The notes below the pieces were generated by a model that saw only the letters and a list, made by a program, of their open reading frames with translations, searched no databases and was not told the origin of the DNA. Shown here in pieces: positions 1 to 10,975 of a stretch of DNA of 64,000 nt. Numbering within the stretch: the stretch's first letter is position 1; each line of letters begins with the position of its first letter. Made by a program: the position numbers and the translations under genes. This DNA is from Homalodisca vitripennis (taxonomy: Eukaryota; Arthropoda; Insecta; Hemiptera; Cicadellidae): positions 65,944,001 to 66,008,000 of the forward strand of contig NC_060213.1 of the NCBI RefSeq assembly GCF_021130785.1, read 5' to 3'.

Positions 1-49
1 GCATAAAGCACTACTGGGAGCAGTTTTAAAATTAGTATTTCAAAACTTC

Positions 50-64
50 GGGGGGGGGGGGGGG
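50..64. repeat. poly-G tract (15 G)
   Basis: An uninterrupted run of 15 G in otherwise AT-rich DNA. Homopolymers of this length are prone to sequencing error, so the exact length is uncertain. No gene or element boundary is visible next to it. The rest of positions 1-978 holds nothing recognisable apart from the hairpin at 581-620. Confidence 0.9.
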
Positions 65-580
65 TTTAATGGTGGCTTGAGTCCCTCTAATATACGCCCA
101 TAAAATGCAAGCACATACGAGCTTCAAATAGCAGAATACATAATAGAAGCATAAAATATTTGATACCTACCACTCAGTTATAAATTATTCATTAAAATAC
201 AATATTTTATTTTTAATTAGTTTCAGAATATGTTTAGTTGTAATTTTTAGAACACCTTTTTCGTTTGTGGATACAGAATCCAAGTTTCCCTTTTGGTTAA
301 AACATCTGAAAACCTACGGTTTTTATAAAACAGAGAGGTTACGGTTGCTGTATTTTCAATTAGTTCCAACAAATAAGTAAAGCTATAAATCTCTCTTACC
401 AGAGGGGAGCCCAGAAGGGTTGTAGGGTATCTTGTGGTTTAATATGTACTTTGTGGTTACTCCAGCTTTAACACGTCCCCCCACATAACAGGTAGGCCTA
501 AAACAGGGCAACCTCATTGTCGCTGGCTACCAATCTGAGCTTCAAATTTATCTATGTACTAATGTATAATTAACATTTTT

Positions 581-620
581 AATTTTTCGTATTACAATCT
601 TTTTTGTAATACGAAATTTT
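581..620. repeat. short perfect hairpin
   Basis: The arms TCGTATTACAA and TTGTAATACGA are exact inverted complements about 6 bases apart, with flanking T and A runs that extend the stem. It has no terminator context and no neighbouring gene. It could be a MITE remnant or a chance AT-rich palindrome. Confidence 0.5.
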
Positions 621-978
621 ACTTCACATATCTTTTGTAGGTACAGTTTTATCTTAACAATATTCTCAAACAATGAATACGCCTACAATGTAATAATATA
701 TGTTCTCCTACATGTATGTAGCTTTCAGATGGTATGCTCTAATGGTAAAAATCTTACATAATGAAACAATATTTAAATTTAAACATATTTAAAAGTGTGG
801 TGAGGTAATATTTAAGTTCGAACATTCACAAAACTCACATGATCTGCTTCATAATATTTAGCTAGTGACAAACTTTGCCATACAATCTTTCACATACATG
901 TATGCTCTTCAATGACTAATATAGTTTCAATATTGGTGCAGCAGACAGGGAACTCCAGTCCTTGGGTTTATATGGTTT

Positions 979-1195
979 TGTTTTTTTTTTTAATGTTTTT
1001 CTAAGGAGGGGCGGATTCCCTTTAAGCCTTATTCTGCTGTACTCATGGGACACTAGCCTTTGCGGGGATCTCATCAAACACGGAATAAGGGGAATTGTCG
1101 ATACAGTACAAAATCGATAATACTGATAAAAAATTACAGAAATGTTTTGAACCTGCGCTAACTCTATCTCAGATCCAAAGTCCGACAATCGGTAC
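979..1195 (-). mobile_element. tRNA-derived SINE, internally deleted copy
   Basis: On the minus strand this matches the better SINE at 57383-57591 along its length: GTACCGAT start, GGACTTTGG, TCTGAGATAGAG, the B-box-like GCGCAGGTTCAAA, TTTTTATCAG, GTACTGTATCGA, CCCCTTATTC, GATGAGATCC and the end AGAATAAGGCTTAAA. About 19 bases of the head, including the A box, are missing, so this copy probably has no internal pol III promoter. Beyond GGCTTAAA it carries extra sequence before an A-rich tail (T-rich on the plus strand at 980-992), so either the 3' end differs between copies or this tail belongs to another insertion. A TA microsatellite starts a few bases beyond its 5' end. Confidence 0.8.
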
Positions 1196-1197
1196 TT

Positions 1198-1202
<5 letters not shown>

Positions 1203-1266
<64 letters not shown>

Positions 1267-1290
1267 GTATATATATATGTGTGTATATAT
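1203..1290. repeat. (TA)n microsatellite with TG interruptions
   Basis: About 50 bases of pure AT dinucleotide, followed by imperfect units carrying TG interruptions (atgtatatat, atgtgtgtat). The three overlapping open frames here that encode Tyr/Ile strings are translations of this microsatellite, not genes. Confidence 0.95.
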
Positions 1291-2049
1291 AATTTTTAAA
1301 TACACATTGAATCACAAAAAATTGTGTAATAATTTTGAAATCGATATTACATAAAAAAAATTGAATCAAAAATAAAAACAATTAACTACATGTACGATAA
1401 TGAACACTTGTTGATCAAGTAAACTAAATTGGAATGACCGTACATCATGATTTCTCACAAGATATTGAAGTCCAATATAACAATACATTCAAGAAAGCTA
1501 TATAACATTAATTGGATCTGAAATAACTAAAATTGACGAATATTGCCCATTCTCATTTTATTTTTCTAGAAATATCGTATAATCATATCAAAGTTGTAAT
1601 TTCCACATAATTACATCGTTTAATGACTCTAAATTTATAGAAAATGAATAAATGTTTATGACAGTAAATTTTAAAACGGCAGTTGCAATATTATGAAGCA
1701 GTCACGTTATTTATAAAGGTGGTGATGGGAAATCTATTTCTTGTAAGAACCACTTTCAGTATTGTGAACATTTTTAAACAACCTTATTTTACATACATGA
1801 CTAGTTAAAGGGTAGTTAACGTAGATGACTAGAAATCATACATATGGCATCTTCCACGAAAAATACAATGTTAAAACAACTCGATTAATTCTTTCGCGAT
1901 AAAAACCGTGTACCTAGAAAGTCTTAATTTACAAAATTTACGTAAAATGGTTTGTTTTTTAAATGTTTTGTACAAAATTTTTTTTAATTTTTTTAAAAAA
2001 GAATTTGTGTTTTACAATATTTCATTAACCAAACGAACACAAATTAAAT

Positions 2050-2345
2050 CTAATCAATGTGTTTTTGTGCTTGTCTCTGGAGAGAAGCACATTCAGTGGC
2101 GTATAGTAAATGAGGCTGCATATTCACACACAATGACGTACTACTGTATAAAGAATGGACTGAGTCCCAATGCAGTATTGCCAACAGATCCATTATCCGT
2201 ACACAAATTGGCAACCCTCTACTTCTCCCCTCACAAGCCCCTGGGGTCATTAAGCTAACTGAGGAGTAGTCAATCCCCAGTGGTCATGGTGCTCAACCCT
2301 TCCATCTCTCCTCCCCCATGCACCCTTCACCACAGTGGCGTAATA
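2050..2345. repeat. unclassified GC-richer segment with repeated CAGTGGCGTA
   Basis: The motif CAGTGGCGTA occurs near both ends (about 2094 and 2334) of a segment that is visibly less AT-rich than its surroundings, with pyrimidine-rich stretches such as CTCCTCCCCC. The open frames crossing it (1908-2258 and 2280-2600) resemble no protein I know. The repeated motif may mark a tandemly inserted or duplicated transposon end. No family is assigned. Confidence 0.3.
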
Positions 2346-2524
2346 GTGGCTAATGCTTCCGGATACACGAGTTTTGATGGTGCATGTGCAAGCTTTACTT
2401 ACCGACTTAGTAATGCAGTATTAAAAGGAGAGGAAAAGTTAATTGGTAATCACTCGACGGGCTTGACAAATTTAATTTTTGCCTTTCTGTCCGCTCAATA
2501 TCTCGTGAACGAAATACTGCGTGC

Positions 2525-2760
2525 CTATAGAGTTGAAATTTGGCACGAAACATCAGTTGTGGTGCGTCACTCCATGGGATATGGGTTGAGCGTTAGCTAA
2601 TATATTTATAGTTGAATATTGTTAACTGTGGTGCTAACGAGAAAATCGTCGAATAAACATATTTGCAAACAAATTTGAGTACATTCGTTTAATATTTTAA
2701 CATGGGACGTAGAAATACATTCAGTGTGAGGTTACTTTGTTCGATTGGTCGTTAAATGTC
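2525..2760 (+). repeat. dispersed repeat F1, degenerate copy
   Basis: It contains the F1 hallmark CCATGGGATATGGGTTGAGCG followed by TTAGC, then the downstream block 'tttgcaaacaaatttgagtac' near 2660-2680, which recurs in the copies at 52050-52345 and 53510-53830. Heavily diverged, with no coding capacity. Confidence 0.45.
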
Positions 2761-3986
2761 TCGCTACATATTGCCGAGTTCTTCAATACACAGTTGTATC
2801 TATTTATTTGTATATAGACATTACAGAGTTAGATGAAGATGTATTTCCCTACATGAGCTTAGTTATGTCTTAGCAAAACCTATAACACAGGGGTGTATCT
2901 CGGGAATGAAATGAATTATAAAGACAACAGTTAAGTTTAAATCTTTACATGAATAAAAGCGAAGCCGGATTCACGACATGTGGCCTGCGTAATACCTTGT
3001 AATACTTCATTTACTCAAATCTTACTACATGAGGTTGTGGCATTCAATTTCATTTCAATAACTTACATATTAAAAGTATCGAAAATAATTTTTCGGTATA
3101 TAACAAACTGGAAAAATTAGTGAATGGTTTTGAATCAGTAGATTGTAACCGATCTAATTCTAGGTAGGATTCTTGATAAGTCAATTAAAGTTTATCTATT
3201 CACAGATTTATTTACAACATAATTTATTCTTGGGTTGTATGTTTTGTAACTAAAATTTAAAGCCCATAGTAAATAAACGTAGATTCGAGCAAAATAATGT
3301 TTTTGTACGTATTGTAATTTTAACCTTCAGCGTGTGTAAAACAACACTTTAAAATATAGCTTGTAGATAGACATCCAAAGATTTTTAATATAATAAAAGT
3401 TTTAAAATTGGGCTCTTTTTATTCTTTTAAACCATTATTTCTGAAGCTTTTAGTAGTCAATATGATATTAATATGTAAGAATAAAAAAGTGTATTTCATA
3501 GTCCTACTTTTAGGAATGAAATATGACAACAATAAACAATGAAATGAAATACCCCTTTAAACAATGGAAATATACTTCTATTAACTTCTTCACGCCAGTT
3601 TGTAACATTCAACTTCTTAGAAGCAACGCAATAATGATACTATATTACAGTCCAGATATATGTTTATATCTTATACAACAAATAAAAACCTCTAAATTCC
3701 GGTTCAAGTACAAATACACTTAATCGGAATTTTGAATATTTTCTAATGGTATCCTGCCGACATGCGTAACTGTGTTCGGGACAATTCACGTGCACCGGCG
3801 GTCAATTTTCTACCCAACATTTTACCTTATATTTAAAAAGTAGCACTACAAAAAAATGAGTTTGAATGCATGTTAGTTCACTACCAAGAAATAGTTTACT
3901 AAACTAACAAACTAACTAATGATAATTTTAATACTTAATTTTAGAATATACTTAAAAATTTGTGGAAAATAAATTATATTACATTA
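2761..3986. other. AT-rich stretch, nothing recognised
   Basis: AT-rich DNA without recognisable coding sequence, tandem repeats or transposon termini. The 66-codon open frame at 3523-3723 shows no family resemblance and is probably chance. Confidence 0.4.
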
Positions 3987-4080
3987 CTAGCTGTTACCCG
4001 CTGCTTCGCACCAATCTTTAGAACCGAATCCTTATATTACTTAGTAAAAGCAATTATGATGTAGTATGATGGGAGTCCTA
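3987..4080 (-). mobile_element. Helitron-like terminus (3' end, minus strand)
   Basis: Read on the minus strand, this ends in GCGGGTAACAGCTAG followed by T, as do the copies ending at 34843, 50966 and 55733. A terminal CTAG before T, just downstream of a GC-rich CGCG-AAGC-CGCG palindrome, fits Helitron 3' ends (hairpin, then CTRR, insertion between A and T). Its 5' end was not located. The same terminus could belong to another element type, so the class is an inference. Confidence 0.35.
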
Positions 4081-4229
4081 TAAAAAGTTTAAAACGTAAG
4101 TAGGCATACATCAGGTAGATATTATTTAAGTTCATGGTAAATAGTATCAGAGTTTAACTGAATTATTATTTCATGTTTGACACGTATAGGAGCATTTCTG
4201 GTTCTAATTAATTATAAACATAACGTCAC

Positions 4230-4640
4230 AGCTGAATCTACCTTGTCAACCCGATCAAAAAACGCAAATCTTACTTCGGTCAAAAAGTGTATATTTCCAA
4301 TCCTTGTAATATATTTCAGGTCTATGATATTTCCAATACCACAGTAGAATTTGCCTTGTTATTCTGACGAAGAAAAAATATATACTTACGTAGGACCGAG
4401 ATGCCTACTTCGGTTAAAAAGTGCCTACTTAAGACCGTTTAAATTCACTTACCTACTACGCCACGGTTTAGCTTGCCATATTGCCTCGATCAAAATACTA
4501 TATACGTTCGATTATCTAGTTCTCGGAAATCTATTTTGGTCAAAATCGTGTTGACATAGTTGACTTTGCCTTGTCCTGATGAAGAAAATACACACATAAG
4601 TAGGACTGAAAAGCCTATTACGACCTAGGGGGAAGTCCAA
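4230..4640. repeat. diverged ~215-bp tandem duplication
   Basis: Two segments starting at 4351 and 4566 share TTGCCTTGT, TGACGAAGAAAA/TGATGAAGAAAA, a TACTTACGTAGGACCGA/CACATAAGTAGGACTGA block and GATGCCTA/AAAGCCTA. A related block precedes them at about 4237 (ACCCGATCAAAAAACG). This is an old tandem duplication, possibly internal to the Helitron-like copy that ends at 3987. The open frames here are not gene-like. Confidence 0.45.
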
Positions 4641-5329
4641 CCTACTGTACTTCTTATGTACTTTCGGTATAAGAGGAAAATCCTTATTAAGGTTATGCAA
4701 CATTCCAAAATAATCGTTATTAAAGTTTTGCGTTACACTTGTTTTTTGGACTGTAGTCAGGGTAAAAATGAATCTTTGAGGCATGTTAGTATTTATTTCT
4801 CTGTTTTTCCATAACCCATTGTAAAAATGTAGTAATATCATAATGTCAAGGAAGCCCACCAGTTTAAAGTAACTTATGTGAAAACATTCATAACTTTGTT
4901 CATTAAGGTTATTTTTATAACAATATTTAATGCATTAGATGATTTTTAATTCGTCACTGGCGCAATATGGAGTGAAATTAATATATTAATGTTTTATTTA
5001 CTATTTGCATTACACTACCGATCAAGCACTGTTTACTTATTATTGATAAAATTTAAATGTGAACAGATGTTTCAAAAAGTTTGTCTAACTATAGCTTTCA
5101 ACAGCTGCTTAGTGCCAGTTTAATTTGAATAATTATGAAACGTAAAAACCACATTTTTTCTGAATTCCAAAATATTCCAGGTAAATTGTCTTAACTTTTT
5201 CTTCATAAAAACCTTCCTCGGATTTCAATGAACATTTTACAAAAAGGATTAACCGTATTCGTCCAGCCGTTCTCGAGATTAGCACTTACCAACACATTTG
5301 GCGATTCATTTTTATTTATAAGATTGTGG

Positions 5330-6013
5330 TTAACCCTCCAACTGTTGTTCATCAAAATTTTGATAAACATCTCCCATTGTGGATTGTTTTTCGTCAAAAT
5401 TTTGATAAACAAACATTCCCTTGCATAATCACTCATTACAGTATATTCCGGCAACGTATCGATTCGATTAATGCACCATTGGATTCAGGAAAAAAAAGCC
5501 TAAGGAATACTATAGTTTTTAAATATGCAATATAACATGTATTGAAGTAAAACTGTATTAGTAAAACTTTTATTAGCAAACTCTTACATATACACCCTAT
5601 TTTCACAATTTATGCGCATCGCTGCTTTTTGTTATATAGTGTTATTATAGTTTCATAAATTTGTATAATGCTTATATGTTTCTGAAACTAGAATAAATTT
5701 GACACAAAATGGTAATCTCACTTTTATAGTTTTCTTACTATAACTTGGTTTGCTAGGTATGGTCCCCCCCAAATTAAAAAAAAGAAAATGTAAATTTTAA
5801 ATTTCATGGAAAAAAATTTAGTAAACATTTTTTTAAGGCCAAATTTAAATACTAATATTATTATATGTTTAATTCTGAACACAAAAATATATACTTCTAT
5901 ATATATATTACTTTTAATTTATATTTTTAATACATTTTTTAAAAAAACCCTTGCACGAGGCTTGAAAACATGCCGCCACTACAGGAAAAAATGACCGCCA
6001 GTTGGAGGGTTAA
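5330..6013. mobile_element. TTAA-flanked non-autonomous element (piggyBac-type MITE candidate)
   Basis: The left end reads TTAACCCTCCAACTG and the right end is its exact inverted complement CAGTTGGAGGGTTAA. That gives 11-bp terminal inverted repeats starting CCC, each abutting TTAA. TTAA targets with CCC/CCT termini are hallmarks of piggyBac elements. The 684-bp element contains no transposase, only AT-rich sequence and a 42-bp duplication near its left end, so it would be non-autonomous. Its right subterminal region repeats GCCGCC/ACCGCC motifs. Kolobok elements also use TTAA, but their termini usually start with purines, so piggyBac fits better. Confidence 0.6.
5345..5416. repeat. 42-bp direct duplication carrying a palindrome
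   Basis: TCAAAATTTTGATAAAC occurs at 5352 and again at 5394, each inside a longer similar context (TTGTTCA... / TTTTTCG...). The core ATCAAAATTTTGAT is self-complementary. It lies just inside the left terminus of the TTAA element, where subterminal repeats often act as transposase binding sites; that role is speculative here. Confidence 0.6.
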
Positions 6014-7954
6014 GTTAAGTAACAAGTAGTGAAAAAAATTATCTACTCAATTTTTTTTTATCCTGGCTTACATCAAAGCTGATATAAAACTGCAACTGAC
6101 CCTGGTTTTTTAATTTATTTTAAAATTAATCGATTTTCTCCCGGCAAATAAATGCAATGAGAAAATGGATATGATGTTATAAAATAACCTTAATTAAGAT
6201 TCACAGAGAACCCTAATGATGTCCAATCAGGGAAACTTTCTTCATTATACATTGATGGTTTTTTGATTATTAATAAATTTGGTAACTTTTATTATATATG
6301 CAGTATTCATAACAAAATAGAGTGAATCAAAATAAGATCTTAATTTCAAATTAAAAATATTTTATTCACATATACAAAACAATAACATATACATACACTT
6401 CCATAATTTCAAATGAATAATTCCCCATATAGACTATAGGTCTGTGTAAGGGGAAGAGTCCATAAATCAGTCTTTTCTTGATTTACATTTTTGTAGTATA
6501 GTTTTAGATTATAATTTACAAAAGATTAGCTTAACATAATAGATAGGTTTAGATCTATTTAATAAGAGATAAAGATAACTTAGAAATGCCTAGGGTAATA
6601 ATAAAAAGGCCATTTCATACTCTAACATGAAATACTTACGTAATGGTAACGTACATTATGAAGGTTAACTTCATTTAACAGAATAATTTCAATCCAATGC
6701 GAATTGAAAAAAGAAGATTAGTACGCCACAGACCCAGATGACTCAAACCACCTGGATACTCGAGTTGTGGCGCTCGCCTGTGTTATATGGTATTAGCTAA
6801 TGGCGATTGCGGCTGGCTCCAGGTTGTTTCACACCCACACATACAAGTACAGAGGATTAGGACCCTGCCGTATTTCCGCCCTGTTAATCACTAGTGCACT
6901 TCACCCTGGGAAATTTCCACTTCAAATATGGACCAATTTCTACAAATTGTACATACAAATCGGTCCAAGAAATTTAAACTTGGCCCAACATTGATCGTAT
7001 ACAATAAATGTTTCAACCATTTTCGGGGGCGAATTTGGAATGCCATTTCCTTCCCATATAGTTGCCATTAATATTCAGTTATATGTAGACCTAGACACAA
7101 TTATAAGAAGTATTATAATAAGATATACTTATAAAATTTTCAAAACCTTTTTACTCAATAACTTCTTGTATCACGATCAATTTTTGAGATATTGAATATG
7201 CGTAAATCTTCAAGAAATAAATGATAAATTATTAATATTTTAACTGTTACAAAATCTGCTTACATCTTCCGACTGAGCCGGAAGGACTATTTAAAAAACT
7301 GTTTAAACACAAAACTACATTTCCGTAACCGTGAATCTCTAAAACGTTGTTTGTTTCACACGTTTGCTGCCAGATGTTACTTGAGTTTCTTCCATGTTCC
7401 AATTCGAGATTCTCCACTACTCGTTGACAATAGAGTTAAAATTTATTAAAATCAAACAGATGTACGTTTAAACTATTTTTATTTCGATTTGTACAAAATT
7501 AATAGGGAAACCATGTTTCATGTTTGCTTTTGCTATTTACCATAATATATACTAATATTGTAAATGAATATAACAATTTGCACACAAAGAATTGAGTGAA
7601 TATAAGAAACAACTACTTATACAAATTTGAGTTAAAATCAGTTTATTCTTTTAGCCACAGGCTAAATTAAATGATTGTAAGAGTATGGGGTTCTGGAGCA
7701 AGGTGGGATTTTACGAATTACGTTTTATAATATTATGTAACGAAAATCCAAAACATTTCGCAGGTAATTGGAAAGTTAACTCACTCCCAAACTAAACGTT
7801 TAAGGCATTGCAATTCCTATTTGCAACTTGCCGTTGCCTACAAAGAAATGCCTAAGTTTTTAGTAAAAAAGGACACAACTTAAGTTTAAAATGGTAGAGA
7901 GCATTTGCAGTCCTAACGTTCCTCATAATTAGAGATTTTCAAGTCCAACTCTTA
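6014..7954. other. nothing recognised; one GC-richer island
   Basis: Mostly AT-rich. A less AT-rich block at about 6720-6930 (containing ACTCGAGTTGTGGCGCTCGCC... and CACCCTGGGAAATTTCC) stands out and may be a fossil insert. The 64-codon frame in it at 6800-6994 has no recognisable domain. Confidence 0.35.
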
Positions 7955-8480
7955 GCCAATTTAACCCCCTAGTCAACTAAATCCCTTAGTGAACTTAACG
8001 CTCTGATGGATTTAATCCCTGGTCAACGCTATTTCTTAACCAACTTAACCCTCTGATTAAAGAAAATTCTTGATCAGCTTAATTCCTTGGTTAACCTTAC
8101 GCGCTGATGAACTTTATCCTTTGGCCAACGTAACCACTCAGCCCACTTATCTCCCTTGTACACTTAAACTCCTGCCCAACTTAATCCCTACATATTTAAA
8201 CCCCTTGGAAGTTTAACTGGGTCTGTTATTAATCCTGCCAAATTAACACCCTGGTTAACTTAATTGCTCGTAAATCTAATCCTGACCAATTTAACTCCTC
8301 CTAGTGTCCTTAACTCTTGGTGAACTTCATCCTTATGACGTTCTTAACCCTTGGTCTAATTATTCTCCTCAACAATTTAATTATTTGGTCAGTAAGTTGT
8401 ACACTGTGGAAACTTAGCTCCTTGGTAATCGGAACTCCTTGGTAAATTTACCTCCATGAAAAACTTAATGTATGAATAAA
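7955..8480. repeat. highly diverged ~18-bp minisatellite
   Basis: The segment is a succession of imperfect units close to CAACTTAACCCCTTGGT, for example CAACTAAATCCCTTAGT, GAACTTAACGCTCTGAT, CAACTTAACCCTCTGAT, CAGCTTAATTCCTTGGT and GAACTTCATCCTTATG. Spacing is roughly 16-20 bases, giving about 25-30 units. Units are diverged from one another with indels, so the array is old and not recently homogenised. The minus-strand open frame at 8389-8766 overlaps its right end and is probably fortuitous. Confidence 0.75.
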
Positions 8481-8489
8481 GTACTTGGT

Positions 8490-10675
8490 TAGCGTAACTT
8501 CTACTTAATGTACAACGACCTTTTAGAGTACAAAGACGTGTTGAAAGGGGGGATTTCTGGGGACAAAATCTGTGGGGAACGAAGCTAATACTTCCACAGT
8601 TTCTTTGACCACTGTTATTGCAGTTATTCGAAGTGCAGGTTAAATAACATTTGAAAATATAGTTATACGTGGAAAATACAATACAACGTGGAATTGTGAA
8701 CACGGCCGCTATTGTAAGTTTTAAAAGATTCAGATAAAACTTAGTACAGGAATAATATTGGCACACAGCTTGGATAATTTCGTTTTAGCCAGTATAAACC
8801 AATAGATAACAAGATAGCGAACGTTCGTATTCGTGACATCTATCTTGAAATGTTTTATACAATATTAAACAATTTAAAACACTTTCACATTTTACTGTGT
8901 TTTAAAAATGTATTGTAAGGTTTTGAGGCAGGGGCCAGCAAACTAGCAAAGTGTATGATAACATTACTCAAATACTATTGAACGTTATAATTACCGTATT
9001 TTGTAACATATTCTAAGCCTGGTACAGTTATAGCACTATTGCTCATAGCTTTGATATCCAATTATACCACTTTACGTAATTTGTCAGCCAATTATAAAAA
9101 TACAACTTTCAATATTGAGGCTGTTTGCTCAATATGTTTATTTTAACTATTTCCCAACATATACTGTTTAAAGAATGTTTCACGCTTTGAAAAACCATTA
9201 ATTATTGATATTTTTCGATTCAAAGGTTTCATTGTAGCGAATTTTCAAAGATTGATAAAGAAATGGCGCTGATTCAGTTATTAGGTATTGTATATTCAAA
9301 CGAAAAGGTGTTTAGAATACTCAAGTCATTGATAACAATGTTTGTTTATATGTATACTTGATATCTGGTAAGATTTAAAAATGGTGGTTATAAAAATCTT
9401 GAAAACTAAATGTCAGTAGAAGGACAAGTGTATATGTAAGTATACCATAACGTTGAGTCATTACAAATTATTATGTTTACAAACATAATTTCTAACTAAT
9501 TGAAATCAAACTAAGTTCATCTTTTATAAACGTCATAACAATATGCTTTTATTTTATAATTGTCAAAATTATGACGTTTATACATTATAAAAGTGTTACG
9601 AGTATATTAAAATACCAACGATAAAGAGCCATGATACCATTACTGTTGTACAAATTAACCTCGATAACTAATAACACATCTTCCGGCCGATAATGGCAGT
9701 TGACAGCTACATGAAATATATCTCTCTTCCGTTCACGCCAGAAAGGATATTTCATTTTAAATTTATCGCAAAAAGATATTGATGCTATTGGAAAGCTCTG
9801 GAAGAACACAACTCTTTGACTGCTAAATTAAGTAGATAAGACTTCATATTAATTGTCTGATAAAGAATAAATAAAAATAATAAGACTGTTTATGATGTTA
9901 AATAATTTAAATTTTATAAATTTGCCACTATCTTTATTTAACTTCTCGAGAAAGAAATATAGTGTTTTATTGCCATTTGTTACCAAACAGTTTGAAAAGA
10001 AAATTTAAATATCATAAATAGATAATTTAATTTCTTAGACTAACGTAAAAATACCCAATTTTATATAGGAACCATGTACCTTTTAAAAGTTAATGATTTT
10101 TATATCTATGTTTCATGCTTTTTTAAATTGAGATGCATTGGGTGAATTTAAATTCAAGGACATAATTTTTTATTAGATTTCACTTCCGTAAGTTTATTTA
10201 TATAATTGACTCACTCACTAGTTATTGAATATTGCTCTAGATTTATTCAAACTATATTTACCCGAAAACCACATAAAGTTCCATCCATTTGTAAAAAACG
10301 TTCCATGAATGGTTTCACTAAAGAATTTGTATTTAAATGCAATAAACGACTATAAACTGTGTGATAGAAAAGGCATTTTTACATTATTTAGTAGAAGTAG
10401 AGAAATTGTGTCAGATTATTACATTACTCTTCTTGCCTATGTAAAAATAAAGTTACACGCAAAACTTAATGTCTAAAGATGAAATCTTTCTCAAGATATC
10501 TTACCACATGATACATTCACATTTTTCATTAAGTTACGTTGGTAGTATTTACATAATGAAAGTTCCGGTAAGATTGGGAGAGTACACAACGGAAGAGTGC
10601 ATTTAATCTTGTCACCAACATTGACTTTCATCTCTATTATTTCTTTTTAGTTTGTGAATAAAAGTATACACAATA
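8490..10675. other. AT-rich, nothing recognised
   Basis: No tandem arrays, termini or coding relics seen. The 74-codon minus-strand frame at 9585-9809 resembles nothing known to me. Confidence 0.35.
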
Positions 10676-10679
10676 TGTC

Positions 10680-10975
10680 ACTAAAAGATAATGTTGTATG
10701 TGTTGTGGTAGTTAGGCTACATGTGTTAATTTGTCACATGTTAAAATGTCATATGATTGTACTGAGTTTGTTCAAAATTTATTACTGTACTGAGGCTGAT
10801 CTGCTAAAGTGACAAGTACCACTACCAAACTCAGTGTTGTGTATTTAGAAATTAAGCTTCACGCTACATTTAAAGTCTGTAATACGTCAGTTCGTTTTCG
10901 AGATAATGCACAGAATGACAGAAACGGAATTTTCCAACCCATTGAGTGATTGGCGTTGCTAACGCTCAACCTATA
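10680..10975 (-). repeat. dispersed repeat F1, copy with both conserved blocks
   Basis: It contains the block GTAGTTAGGCTACATGTGTT and TTGTACTGAGTTTGTTC (also at 42650 and, diverged, at 38690). After a gap come TTCGTTTTCGAGATAATG, a CAGAATGACAGAAA stretch, GAATTTTCCAACCC and GCTAACGCTCAACC, the reverse complement of the F1 hallmark GGTTGAGCGTTAGC. The order matches the copies at 38660-39310 and 42270-42860. No open reading frame of note. Confidence 0.6.

Noticed and set aside
916..1381. Three overlapping open frames rich in Tyr and Ile
   Set aside because: They are translations of the TA microsatellite and the adjacent SINE.
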